Source: Elusimicrobia bacterium CG1_02_56_21
Lineage (GTDB): Bacteria; Elusimicrobiota; Elusimicrobia; Elusimicrobiales; UBA9959
Direction: 5' to 3'
Assembly: GCA_001871115.1 (NCBI GenBank)
Contig: MNUR01000096.1
Coordinates: 1-55,521 of the forward strand
Length of the DNA stretch: 55,521 nucleotides
Shown: positions 24,467 through 35,249 of the stretch, one piece after another
How the letters are laid out: every line of letters begins with the position of its first letter
Position numbering within the stretch: the first letter of the stretch is position 1
Program-made: the position numbers and the translations under genes
The notes under the pieces: generated by a model
Databases searched by the model: none
The model's input: only the letters and a program-made list of their open reading frames with translations
Told to the model about the DNA's origin: nothing

Positions 24467-25690
24467 ATGGGACGATTTATTTATACGGTTCAGGACGCAC
24501 AGGGCACGGTGACTACCGGCGCCCTGGACGCCGATGACGAAGACGGTGCGGTACAATCCCTCCAGACCAAGGGCCTGTTCATCCTTTCTATCCAGTCCGA
24601 GGACACTAAGTCCAAGGGCATACTGAGCCTTAAGAAGTTTAAAAGCGGCAATGTCTCGGGCCGCGAGATGGTATTCTTCGGCGAGCAGATGGCCACCCTG
24701 ATAGGCGGCGGAATTCCCCTGGTGCGCGCGCTTTCATTGCTGAGCGAGCATGCCGAGAACAAGAACCTGGGAGCGGTCCTCTCCGCGATAACCAAGGAAG
24801 TGTCCGCGGGCGGCGCGTTTCACAAGGCCCTGGAAAAACACCCTAAAGTTTTCGACGAGATCTGGGTCTCGCTCGTGCAGGCCGGCGAGGTTTCCGGACA
24901 GCTGCCCGCCGTGCTGCGCCAGATAACCGCGTACAGCGAGTCGCAGGAAAACGTCAAGTCCAAGATCATTACCGCCGTTTCCTACCCCGCCGTGCTGATG
25001 ACCATGTCGATGGGCGTGCTGCTGTATTTCGTGATGTACATCGTCCCGGTATTTTCCGATATCTTCCGGGACTTTAACCTGAAGCTGCCGCTCATAACGC
25101 GCATCATAGTCATGTTCTCGTCCGTGCTGACCAAATACGCGGTGCTCATAGTCGTGTCCATGATAGGCGGCGCCTTCGCTTTCAAGGCTTACATAGCCAC
25201 GCCGCCGGGCAGGCTCACCTGGAACCATGTCCAGCTGAACATGCCGCTCTTCGGAACCCTTATACGCGCTATGCAGATAGAGCGCATGCTCACCACCATG
25301 GCCACCCTCATACGCTCCGGCGTCAGCATTCTCAACGCCGTCTCCGTGCTGGAGGGCGCCTTCAAAAAGAACCTGATCTACCAGAACGCGCTGAAAAAGG
25401 CCAAGAACGATATCGCCAGCGGCCGTTCTATTTCCGAATCCTTCAAAAAAACCGGTATTTTCCCGGGCATGGTAACTGAAATGATGTGGATGGGCGAGGA
25501 ATCCGGTAAGCTGCCGGATATCATCGTCGTGCTTTCAAAATATTATCAGGAGCAGATAGACCAGTTCCTGCGGCGCTTCTCCTCCATGATAGACCCGATA
25601 CTAGTTGTGGGCGTCGGCGGGCTCGTAGCGGTTATCGTTATGAGTATCTTTATGCCTATCTTCCAGCTGTCGCAGATCGGAGCGGGCTAA
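24467..25690 (+). CDS. pilC: Inner membrane platform protein PilC/GspF
   Basis: A 407-residue protein. A short N-terminal domain (YTVQDAQGTVTTGALDADDE) precedes two homologous T2SSF domains of about 120 residues, each ending in membrane helices (near 167-190 and 210-240, then 375-400). Family motifs seen are FGEQMATLIGGGIPLVRAL, SYPAVL and the second-repeat MATLIRSGVSILNAV with WMGEESGKL. It organises the inner-membrane platform and connects PilB to the growing pilus. An AAGG 14 nt upstream is a weak SD. Pilin genes follow after 18 bp. Confidence 0.94.
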   Translation: MGRFIYTVQDAQGTVTTGALDADDEDGAVQSLQTKGLFILSIQSEDTKSKGILSLKKFKSGNVSGREMVFFGEQMATLIGGGIPLVRALSLLSEHAENKNLGAVLSAITKEVSAGGAFHKALEKHPKVFDEIWVSLVQAGEVSGQLPAVLRQITAYSESQENVKSKIITAVSYPAVLMTMSMGVLLYFVMYIVPVFSDIFRDFNLKLPLITRIIVMFSSVLTKYAVLIVVSMIGGAFAFKAYIATPPGRLTWNHVQLNMPLFGTLIRAMQIERMLTTMATLIRSGVSILNAVSVLEGAFKKNLIYQNALKKAKNDIASGRSISESFKKTGIFPGMVTEMMWMGEESGKLPDIIVVLSKYYQEQIDQFLRRFSSMIDPILVVGVGGLVAVIVMSIFMPIFQLSQIGAG

Positions 25691-25708
25691 AATAACGGGA
25701 AGGGGAAA

Positions 25709-26176
25709 ATGAAAAACATTAAAAAAGGCTTTACGCTTATAGAGTTGCTCGTGGTCGTGCTGATAATCGGCATTCTGGCCTCGGTGGGGGTGCCTTATTA
25801 TTCCAAGACCATGGAAACTTCAAAAGCCACCGACGCCGTGGCTATCGGGCATATGCTGGCCAATGCCTACCGTATGTTCCAATTGGATAACCCCGGAGTT
25901 AACCTCAACGGAAGCACCTTAAGCGACTCCTGCAATTCCGGCGCCTGCAATCCCGGGGACCTTAGCAGCTGCCGCATTCTGCGCTGTAATTATGTGGCGC
26001 CGCAGGCCTGGTCTAATTCCTCTTACAACTTTTCTGTGGGAGGCGGAGGAACCTTGGCCGCCACTGCGCGCAGGAACGGGGGGAACGCCCCTTACAACGG
26101 GTGGGGCTATTCGTTTACAACTTCGGGGAGATGTTCCACTATCGGCAGCAATACGCCTTCATGCCCCAGGTTCTGA
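25709..26176 (+). CDS. Type IV major-type prepilin
   Basis: A 155-residue prepilin with SD AAGGGG. A short Lys-rich leader (MKNIKKG) is followed by the class III signal FTLIELLVVVLIIGILASVG, cleaved after G7 by a prepilin peptidase. E5 of the mature protein is present. The alpha-1 helix runs on to about residue 55. The globular part is small, Gly/Asn/Ser-rich and has four to six cysteines (CNSGACNPG, SCRILRC, a late C pair), allowing disulfides that close the D-region. Among the four prepilin-like genes here this one looks most like the structural subunit. Confidence 0.88.
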   Translation: MKNIKKGFTLIELLVVVLIIGILASVGVPYYSKTMETSKATDAVAIGHMLANAYRMFQLDNPGVNLNGSTLSDSCNSGACNPGDLSSCRILRCNYVAPQAWSNSSYNFSVGGGGTLAATARRNGGNAPYNGWGYSFTTSGRCSTIGSNTPSCPRF

Positions 26177-26179
26177 TTT

Positions 26180-26662
26180 ATGAAAGCACGGAGAAGACCG
26201 GGTCAGACGCTTGTTGAGGTCACTGTCGCAGCCCTTATAGCGGCTGTAACCGCTACTGCGGTTTTTTCCGTAGTGCTTTCAAGTTTTGTTTCCGACGCTA
26301 AGGGGGATAAGCGCGACGCCGCCGCCATGGTGCTCAGGAGCGCCCAGGAAACCCTGAAAAGTTATGTCAGCGCGGTTCCGACTACGCCAAATATGTTTCC
26401 AGGCTTTCCTGCCAGGCCGGGCGCTCCCGGTTCTCCGACAGGACGCTGGTCCGCCGACGGGTCCGGCGGCTGGGCCCTCGCGGCAGGAAACCACAATCTT
26501 GACTCCCTGGTGTCGGGGCCGCCGCTGACCGAGCCCGGCAACCCGCCGGCCCGGCTCAGGTACACGGTTACCAATACTAACTGCCTGGGGGCCCTCGGCC
26601 CTGCGCCTACTGACTTTACCCAGTGCAAGACCGTTAATTTTACTCTTATCTACACGGATTGA
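26180..26662 (+). CDS. Minor prepilin-like protein (PilV/GspI type)
   Basis: A 160-residue protein. The leader MKARRRPG is followed by QTLVEVTVAALIAAVTATAV, a prepilin helix with Glu at mature position 5. The mature domain is Pro/Gly-rich, with one late cysteine pair (NCLG and QCKT). Minor pilins of the PilV/GspI class prime pilus assembly. It lies 3 bp after the major-type prepilin gene and 2 bp before the next prepilin gene. No strong Shine-Dalgarno, which suggests translational coupling. The exact class (V or I) is a guess from gene order. Confidence 0.72.
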   Translation: MKARRRPGQTLVEVTVAALIAAVTATAVFSVVLSSFVSDAKGDKRDAAAMVLRSAQETLKSYVSAVPTTPNMFPGFPARPGAPGSPTGRWSADGSGGWALAAGNHNLDSLVSGPPLTEPGNPPARLRYTVTNTNCLGALGPAPTDFTQCKTVNFTLIYTD

Positions 26663-26664
26663 TT

Positions 26665-27318
26665 ATGAAAAACAGGCAAGGATTTTCTCTGGCAGAACTT
26701 ATGCTTGCCACGGTTATCTTCGCTTTTATAGCGGCTTCTCTGGCCACTATTTCTTCCACTACCAGCCACCATATGTTCCAGAACTACAGGCACAATGTGC
26801 TCAAGACCAATGTCCTGGTGTCGATGCGCTCCATTCAGCACAATATTTCCGTGGCCACCCGCATAGATTCGCCCGCCCTGGGCGCAAGCGGCAACCAGCT
26901 GCTCTTTGCCGTGAACGTGGACCAGAACAGCGGCTGCTACCCTATAGCCCCGGCCCCGGCTCCCCGGCCTGCATGGCATTTTTACTGTCTCGCCAACGAC
27001 CCGGTAGACCCTGCCATCAGGAACCTCTACCACCATACAGGGACCCTTCCCGTAGGAACCCCCTGCGGGAGCGCGGCCCCTTCAATCTGGGGCGGGCCGG
27101 CCGTTCTAAACTGCGGGAACAGCGGGGGGACCATAACGCTCCTGATGCAGTTTGCCGATACCACCAACCCTTTCTTTACCCGGTCGGGAGTATCCGATGA
27201 CGCCGTAAGGGTCAGGCTTCATTCAAAATGGGATGCTGCCCTCCGCGGCTTCAGCAGAAACCAGCGGGATGTGGATTTCAGCCTGGATACCGTATTTAAA
27301 GTGAACCGCGCGCGTTAA
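26665..27318 (+). CDS. Minor prepilin-like protein (PilW/GspJ type)
   Basis: A 217-residue protein. MKNRQG is followed by FSLAELMLATVIFAFIAASL, with Glu at mature position 5, so it is a prepilin-peptidase substrate. The larger globular domain has two cysteine pairs (SGCYP, FYC; PCGS, LNCG), a length and layout seen in PilW/GspJ pseudopilins. Start at ATG 26665; an upstream TTG two codons earlier is less likely. It ends the pilin operon; a hairpin terminator follows. Confidence 0.75.
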   Translation: MKNRQGFSLAELMLATVIFAFIAASLATISSTTSHHMFQNYRHNVLKTNVLVSMRSIQHNISVATRIDSPALGASGNQLLFAVNVDQNSGCYPIAPAPAPRPAWHFYCLANDPVDPAIRNLYHHTGTLPVGTPCGSAAPSIWGGPAVLNCGNSGGTITLLMQFADTTNPFFTRSGVSDDAVRVRLHSKWDAALRGFSRNQRDVDFSLDTVFKVNRAR

Positions 27319-27341
27319 GCGGGCGGGGGAAAGACACAGGG

Positions 27342-27388
27342 GCGCAAAGCGAAGGAAGACCCTCCCGGCTTTGCGCTTTCGTCTTTTT
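27342..27388 (+). terminator. Terminator of the pilin operon
   Basis: GCGCAAAGC (27342-27350) and GCTTTGCGC (27368-27376) form a perfect 9-bp stem, followed by a T-rich stretch (TTTCGTCTTTTT). Confidence 0.7.
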
Positions 27389-27404
27389 CGTGCCGGAGTG
27401 CGCC

Positions 27405-27433
27405 TTGCCGTTCTTCATTTTCTCTGCTAGACT
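27405..27433 (+). promoter_or_regulatory. Promoter of the PilX-like gene (leaderless)
   Basis: TTGCCG (27405-27410), 17-bp spacer, TAGACT (27428-27433), then 6 nt to the ATG. Transcription should begin at the start codon. Confidence 0.55.
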
Positions 27434-27439
27434 ATAAGC

Positions 27440-27742
27440 ATGAGACTCCGCAGAAAAAAAGGCATGGTCCTGCTGCAGACGCTGGTCATGTCCGTCATAC
27501 TTTCCATGGTATCCGTCATGATGATGAAGTGGGTCCTTGCCCGGTATACGATGGCGGCCCGCAATTACAGGGCTAACGCCACCCTCAGCCGCGCGGGCGG
27601 TTATTCCCAGGCCTACTTCTCCACCTGGAACGCCGGCGGGCAGCCGGGCTGCGGCGCCACAATAAACGGCCAGACCGTCTCCTGTAATATTTCCGGCGGG
27701 GCGATGAGGACCGTAGTTATAACAGCCAACCAGGACCAGTAA
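27440..27742 (+). CDS. Small prepilin-like protein (PilX type)
   Basis: A 100-residue protein with a basic leader MRLRRKKG followed by MVLLQTLVMSVILSMVSVMM, a prepilin-like hydrophobic helix. It lacks Glu at mature position 5 (Leu/Gln there), as in PilX and GspK-type minor pilins that cap the fibre tip. Two cysteines (PGCG, VSCN) may pair. It has its own promoter after a terminator, so it can be expressed apart from the other pilins. A secreted peptidase gene follows 20 bp later. The prepilin nature is likely; the class is tentative. Confidence 0.62.
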   Translation: MRLRRKKGMVLLQTLVMSVILSMVSVMMMKWVLARYTMAARNYRANATLSRAGGYSQAYFSTWNAGGQPGCGATINGQTVSCNISGGAMRTVVITANQDQ

Positions 27743-27762
27743 CTTCCGCCCCAATTTACCGC

Positions 27763-28668
27763 ATGCGCCGTATAATCGCCTTAGCCTGCATGTTAATCGC
27801 CGCCGGCGCCTTCGGAGCGGAGGTAGCCACCACAGCTCCTTCGGTTTCCAACTGGCATATCAAGAACTCCCCGCATTTCAAGATCCTGCACGAATCCGTC
27901 TGGTCTCCGTCCTCCATCTCGCTCGAGATGGAAAAGATGTATTCCTCTATACGCCTGAACATGGCCATGTTCGCGCCCTGGATGGTGAAAGAGAAGACTA
28001 AGATCTATATCTATTCCTCGCAGAGCTCCTATGTTAACGGCGAGTTCAACCCTCCGCCCTGGTCAAAAGGCCTGGCTTATGTTTCAAAAAAAACCGTCGT
28101 TGTTTATGATACGGGGGACATACAGAAGCTGAAAGCGGTAATTTCGCATGAGCTCACCCATCTCTACTTTGAAAGTTATTTTTCCGAGAAGCTGAAGTAC
28201 CCGCCGCAGTGGCTTAACGAGGGCCTGGCCGTCTACCTGGAGGAATCTGTTTTTCCTTCGGGCGGGCCCTGGAGCAATGCTCTGGCCTACTTTACGCCCG
28301 GCAGGCGGGTCCCTTTCGATATCTTTTTCGACCTGAAGATAGACCAGCTCGATTCGGACGCGAAGATAGCCGACTGGTACCTGCAGGCTTACGGAACCGT
28401 CCTCTACCTTTACAGGCCCCATACCCGCGTGCAGTTCAAGGCCCTCTGTGACGCATTGCGTTCGGGTGAAAAGCTAGAGGTCGCGCTGTGGAAGGGGTAC
28501 CGGATAAGGGAGGGGGGGGACTTCGGAGTTAAGTGGTCGGCCTGGCTGGACAACTATTCAAAGCCGGACCGCAACGGCGTGCCCATGGGGAGCCGCTCGG
28601 CGAGTTTCAATTTCAAACCCGTGCGGCTTTCCTCTTTTTCCTTTACGAACTTCGGCTCAAAAAAATAA
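27763..28668 (+). CDS. Secreted peptidase-MA-like zinc metallopeptidase
   Basis: A 301-residue protein. The signal peptide MRRIIALACMLIAAGAFGA ends near residue 19. The gluzincin motif HELTH is at 129-133, with the third ligand expected in WLNEGLAVYLEE (E153). This is the Peptidase_MA-like (PF13485-type) domain seen in many periplasmic proteins. The catalytic residues are all present, so activity is plausible; the substrate is unknown. No transmembrane anchor is seen. The position after the pilin genes suggests, but does not prove, a link to pilus or envelope processing. The 3' end converges on uvrA with an 10-bp gap. Confidence 0.82.
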   Translation: MRRIIALACMLIAAGAFGAEVATTAPSVSNWHIKNSPHFKILHESVWSPSSISLEMEKMYSSIRLNMAMFAPWMVKEKTKIYIYSSQSSYVNGEFNPPPWSKGLAYVSKKTVVVYDTGDIQKLKAVISHELTHLYFESYFSEKLKYPPQWLNEGLAVYLEESVFPSGGPWSNALAYFTPGRRVPFDIFFDLKIDQLDSDAKIADWYLQAYGTVLYLYRPHTRVQFKALCDALRSGEKLEVALWKGYRIREGGDFGVKWSAWLDNYSKPDRNGVPMGSRSASFNFKPVRLSSFSFTNFGSKK

Positions 28669-28678
28669 CTCCCGGGCC

Positions 28679-31492
<2,814 letters not shown>

Positions 31493-31572
31493 ATCTTAGA
31501 GGATTAGAGGACTGGATACCGGAAGATCGGCGGCAGGGGCCCTTTATGGCTAATCCGCTGGTCTTCTAGTCC

Positions 31573-33177
31573 TCAAGTCTTCTCTCTCCTGTAGCGGTCT
31601 ATTACTGTCGGCTTGCGGTACTTGGAGGAGGGCTTCGGGTAATCCACGGTGTAGTGCAGGCCGCGGCTTTCTTTCCTGCTGCGCGCGGAGCGTATTATAA
31701 CATCGGCCAGGCAGGCTATGTTCCGCAGCTCAAGCAGGTCGCGGGTGGGGAGGAAGTCCCAGTAGTATTTGATTATTTCTTCAGAGATAACCTTTATTCT
31801 GGCGCTGGCCCTCGCCAGGCGCTTGTTGCTGCGCACTATCCCCACATAGTTCCACATCAGGGTGCGAATTTCGTCCCAGTTGTGCTTTATCAAAACGGCT
31901 TCGTCGGAAGGCCGGGCATTGCCGGTGGTCCAATGCGACGGCTTCCCGGGGGCGGGGCGGCGCAGGCGGTCGGCTTTTATAGCCTCGGCAGCGCGGTGAG
32001 CGAAGACGCAGGTCTCCAGCAGGGAATTGGACGCCAGCCTGTTCGCGCCGTGAAGCCCAGTGTGCGAGACTTCGCCGATAGCGCAGAGGCCGGGCATTGC
32101 CGTGCGGCCGTGCTCGTCCGAGCGGACGCCTCCGCAGAAGAAGTGAGCGGCCGGAACTACGGGGATGGGGATTTTGGCTATGTCTATGCCCAGCTGCAGG
32201 CATTTGGCGAAAATGGTGGGAAAACGTCTTTTTAGGAAAGGCGCTTTTAAATGGGTCATGTCCAGGTAGACGCAGTCGGCGCCTGTGCGTTTAAGCTCGG
32301 AGTCTATTGCCCGGGCTACGATATCCCGGGGAGCAAGTTCCAGCTCCCGGGAATAGTTCTTCATAAAGGCTTTGCCGTCCTCTCCCCGCAGTATGCCTCC
32401 TTCTCCTCTCAAGGCTTCCGAGATCAGGAAAGATTTTGCCTGTGGGTGGTAGAGGCAGGTAGGATGGAACTGCACAAACTCCATATTTACCAGCTCCAGC
32501 CCCGCCCGGTAGGCCATAGCCATGCCGTCTCCGGTAGTGACGTCCGGATTGGAGGTATAACGGTAAACCTTTCCGGCGCCGCCCGAAGCCAGGAGGGTGG
32601 TGCGGGCAAGGAAACTGTGTACCTGACCTGTACAATCTTCAAGGGCGTAGACTCCGAGGCAGAAATTCCCCGCGGGCTTTACGCGGGCCGGGCGGCTTCT
32701 GAGTATAAGGTCTACGGCTGAATAATAGGGGAAAAAGGTTATGCCCGGGTCGGCCATGCAGGTCTCAAGAAGCGAGCGCTCTATCTCATGCCCGGTAGCG
32801 TCGGCCGCGTGGAGTATGCGGCGGCGTGAATGCCCGCCCTCCAGGCCCAGCTCGTAGACCCCTTTCTTAAGCGTGAAGCGCATTCCCAGCGCCACCAGTT
32901 CCCGGATCCGGGAGGGGGCTTCGCTGACCGTCAGCTTTACAACGCGGGGGTCGGAGAGCCCGGCGCCGGTGCGCAGGGTGTCGGCTATGTGCAGCTTGAA
33001 ATTGTCGTCAGGGTCGGTTACGGCCGCTATTCCTCCCTGCGCGAGATTGGTGTTGGAGATATCGGGCGAGCGCTTTGTTATTATGGCCACTCGCCCGGCT
33101 TTAGCCAATTTATGGGCGGCCAGCAGGCCGGCGGCCCCGCTACCGATAACCAGGAAATCATATTTATAAATAGCCAT
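31573..33177 (-). CDS. nadB: L-aspartate oxidase
   Basis: A 534-residue flavoprotein. The FAD-binding GSGAAGLLAAHKLA (12-25) is followed by the family region TNLAQGGIAAV. The late motif GEVSHTGLHGANRLASNSLLE supplies active-site His and Arg residues. It oxidises L-aspartate to iminoaspartate, the first step of de novo NAD synthesis. NadA and NadC are not in the window. Upstream, the minus strand shows TATAGT about 30 nt before the ATG and AAAGG next to it. An 80-bp gap with degenerate GAGGA/TCCTC repeats separates it from the uvrA start. Confidence 0.95.
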   Translation of the reverse strand: MAIYKYDFLVIGSGAAGLLAAHKLAKAGRVAIITKRSPDISNTNLAQGGIAAVTDPDDNFKLHIADTLRTGAGLSDPRVVKLTVSEAPSRIRELVALGMRFTLKKGVYELGLEGGHSRRRILHAADATGHEIERSLLETCMADPGITFFPYYSAVDLILRSRPARVKPAGNFCLGVYALEDCTGQVHSFLARTTLLASGGAGKVYRYTSNPDVTTGDGMAMAYRAGLELVNMEFVQFHPTCLYHPQAKSFLISEALRGEGGILRGEDGKAFMKNYSRELELAPRDIVARAIDSELKRTGADCVYLDMTHLKAPFLKRRFPTIFAKCLQLGIDIAKIPIPVVPAAHFFCGGVRSDEHGRTAMPGLCAIGEVSHTGLHGANRLASNSLLETCVFAHRAAEAIKADRLRRPAPGKPSHWTTGNARPSDEAVLIKHNWDEIRTLMWNYVGIVRSNKRLARASARIKVISEEIIKYYWDFLPTRDLLELRNIACLADVIIRSARSRKESRGLHYTVDYPKPSSKYRKPTVIDRYRREKT

Positions 33178-33300
33178 AGACCTTTATCAGCTGCTCAGGA
33201 AAGATTTACTATAATGTTAATGTCGTATTGTTCCATGAATTGTCCCGATTGCCCGGAACACGGTAGATGGCCGCTGACGACTACTATATTTTAACATATC

Positions 33301-34347
33301 ATGAACAAGCAGAACTTTAAGCATAAACTCTTCATCTACGCCCCGATCCTGCTCTCCCTGGGCATACTGTCCATCCTGGTTTACCCTAACCTCGACGCCC
33401 TGCTGGTAACTGTCAGGACGGCTGACCCCTTTTACCTTTGTTGTTCTTTTTTGTTCGCTTTTGCCAGCTACCTGTTCATGGGGCTGTCCCTCTGGGAAGT
33501 CCTTAAGATACTGGGGTATAAACTCCCGTTCTGGGAGGCCTCAGGAGTGTCCTTTGTCTCAACCACGGTCAATTATTTCGTTTCCTCAGGAGGGGTGAGC
33601 GGCTTTGCCACGCGCGCGCATTTATTAAGCAAGCGCAATATCCCGTACGGGATAAGCATGACGTCCTCCGTGGTCATCAGCGTTTTTATCTACCTGGTCC
33701 TTTCAATCATAATCGTGGAAGGAATGGCCCTGCAAATGCTTAAGTCAAATAGCTACGGCCTGAGCCTTTTCCAGGGAGTGGCAGGCGTGCTGTTTGTGCT
33801 GACTTTCGCTTTCGGGCTGATGCTGATGTTTTTTCACCACGAGCTGCGTTCCGTCTGGGCCCGCAAGCTTTACCACCTTGTAAACCACCTGCTGTTCTTC
33901 TTCTCAAGAAAGGAGATCCCCGAGGAAACATTCGTTCAGTTCGAATCCCAGTTATCGGAAGGGATACATACGATACAGGCCCGGAAATTCGAACTCCCCC
34001 TGGTGGTGGCTTATGTCTGCCTCGACTGGGTTGCGAACATACTTATACTTCATTTTGCGTTTAAAGCTGTCGGAGTTAACATGCATACCAGCACCCTAAT
34101 AATAGGCTTTGCTATGGGCCAGATAATGACGGTTATCCCCATACTCCCCGGCGGCCTCGGAGCTATGGAAGCTGCAATGACTGCGGCTTATTCAGGAATG
34201 GGCATCCCTGTCGGCGCGGCGCTCACAGCCAGCCTTGTGTTCAGGCTTTTTTATTACCTGATCCCGGCTTTCTGCAGCCTTTTTATCTATTGGGGACTGC
34301 GCACTACGGAATCACATTACAAAACCGAAGAAGTTCCCCGCCCTTAG
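33301..34347 (+). CDS. Lysylphosphatidylglycerol synthase TM region/UPF0104 family membrane protein
   Basis: A 348-residue protein with about eight membrane segments. It ends with the family signature PGGLGAMEAAMTAAYSGMGI and a following FRLFYYLIPAF helix. This is the flippase-like membrane part of MprF/AglD/YbhN proteins, without the soluble aminoacyl transferase domain. Roles in moving or protecting lipid-linked substrates are proposed for the group; none can be specified here. A TATATT box ends 10 nt before the ATG, and there is no Shine-Dalgarno. The carbonic anhydrase-like gene follows after 21 bp. Confidence 0.82.
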   Translation: MNKQNFKHKLFIYAPILLSLGILSILVYPNLDALLVTVRTADPFYLCCSFLFAFASYLFMGLSLWEVLKILGYKLPFWEASGVSFVSTTVNYFVSSGGVSGFATRAHLLSKRNIPYGISMTSSVVISVFIYLVLSIIIVEGMALQMLKSNSYGLSLFQGVAGVLFVLTFAFGLMLMFFHHELRSVWARKLYHLVNHLLFFFSRKEIPEETFVQFESQLSEGIHTIQARKFELPLVVAYVCLDWVANILILHFAFKAVGVNMHTSTLIIGFAMGQIMTVIPILPGGLGAMEAAMTAAYSGMGIPVGAALTASLVFRLFYYLIPAFCSLFIYWGLRTTESHYKTEEVPRP

Positions 34348-34368
34348 CCCGAAAAAAGGTTCTGGAAG

Positions 34369-34878
34369 ATGCTTGAAAAATTTATGAACAGTCTGCCGGA
34401 AGTTCCTCCCTCGGCCTGGGTACACAAGTCAGCATGCCTGATAGGCCGGGTAAAGCTCGGGGCCCTGGTTTCCGTCTGGCCCGGCGCGGTGATAAGGGGG
34501 GACGTTGACCGTATAGAAATAGGTCCCGGCTCTAATATCCAGGACCTGGCCGTCCTGCACCCTAACAGCGGAAAGCCGGTCCTCGTGGGCGAGGGCGTTA
34601 CGGTCGGGCACTCGGCCATAATACACGGCTCGGTGGTGGGCAGCCATAGCCTGGTCGGGATGGGTTCTGTAATCATGGACTCCGAAATAGGCGAATATTG
34701 CTTAATTGCGGCGGGGACGGTCGTTGCTCCCGGCTCAGCAATTCCGGCCGGGAGCATGGTCATGGGAGCTCCGGGCAGGATAAAGCGGCAGCTCACTGAA
34801 CAGGAATGCGCCGGTTTGGTAAAATCCGGAACTGACTATGTTAAACTGGCCGGGGAATATATGGGGGAGCCGCTATGA
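34369..34878 (+). CDS. Gamma-carbonic anhydrase-like left-handed beta-helix protein
   Basis: A 169-residue hexapeptide-repeat protein. The left-handed beta-helix spans about 15-140 (for example LIGRVKLGALVSVWPGAVI). The three metal-binding histidines of the family are present: H64 (AVLHPN), H81 (TVGHSA) and H86 (IIHGS). RGDVDRIEIG and SNIQDLAVLH are typical of the YrdA/CaiE/Cam group. Active carbonic anhydrase is possible, but many bacterial members lack activity. The C-terminal helix (ECAGLVKSGTDYVKLAGEY) is also typical. The stop overlaps the next gene by 4 bp (ATGA). Confidence 0.9.
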   Translation: MLEKFMNSLPEVPPSAWVHKSACLIGRVKLGALVSVWPGAVIRGDVDRIEIGPGSNIQDLAVLHPNSGKPVLVGEGVTVGHSAIIHGSVVGSHSLVGMGSVIMDSEIGEYCLIAAGTVVAPGSAIPAGSMVMGAPGRIKRQLTEQECAGLVKSGTDYVKLAGEYMGEPL

Positions 34879-35249
34879 CCGGACAAAAGATAGTGATGAT
34901 TGAGGACAGCAAAGCCGCCTCTACGGTGCTCAAAGAAGTCCTGGCGGCTGAGGGCTATACCGTACTGCACGCAGCGGACGGAGTATCGGGACTCGCTCTG
35001 GCGCGCAGGGAGAAGCCGGATCTTATCTTGCTGGACCTGCTCCTGCCCAAGCTCAACGGCTACGAAGTCTGCAACGCGCTGATGCGGGACAATCTTACCC
35101 GCCATACGCCCGTCCTTATAATTTCCACCCTGGATACTACAGAAAGCAGAGAAAAGGCTAAAACATGCGGCGCCCGCAACTTCATGAAGAAGCCCTACAA
35201 CCTGGAAGACCTGCTCCGGGAAATAAAGCGGCTGCTTCCCCGAGGTTAA
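34875..35249 (+). CDS. Stand-alone receiver-domain response regulator (CheY-like)
   Basis: A 124-residue single receiver domain. The acidic pair E10/D11, the phosphorylatable D54 (ILLDLLLP), the hydroxyl switch S84/T85 (IIST) and K106 before Pro are all in place, so it should accept a phosphoryl group. There is no output domain, and no histidine kinase lies in the window. It overlaps the carbonic anhydrase-like gene by 4 bp and its last 85 bp are shared, in another frame, with the glycosylase gene. The partner system is unknown. Confidence 0.92.
   Translation: MTGQKIVMIEDSKAASTVLKEVLAAEGYTVLHAADGVSGLALARREKPDLILLDLLLPKLNGYEVCNALMRDNLTRHTPVLIISTLDTTESREKAKTCGARNFMKKPYNLEDLLREIKRLLPRG

Noticed and set aside
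31493..31572. GAGGACT/AGTCCTC inverted and tandem repeats between uvrA and nadB
   Set aside because: Only a 7-bp stem with a long loop and no T-run; degenerate repeat without enough evidence for an element.
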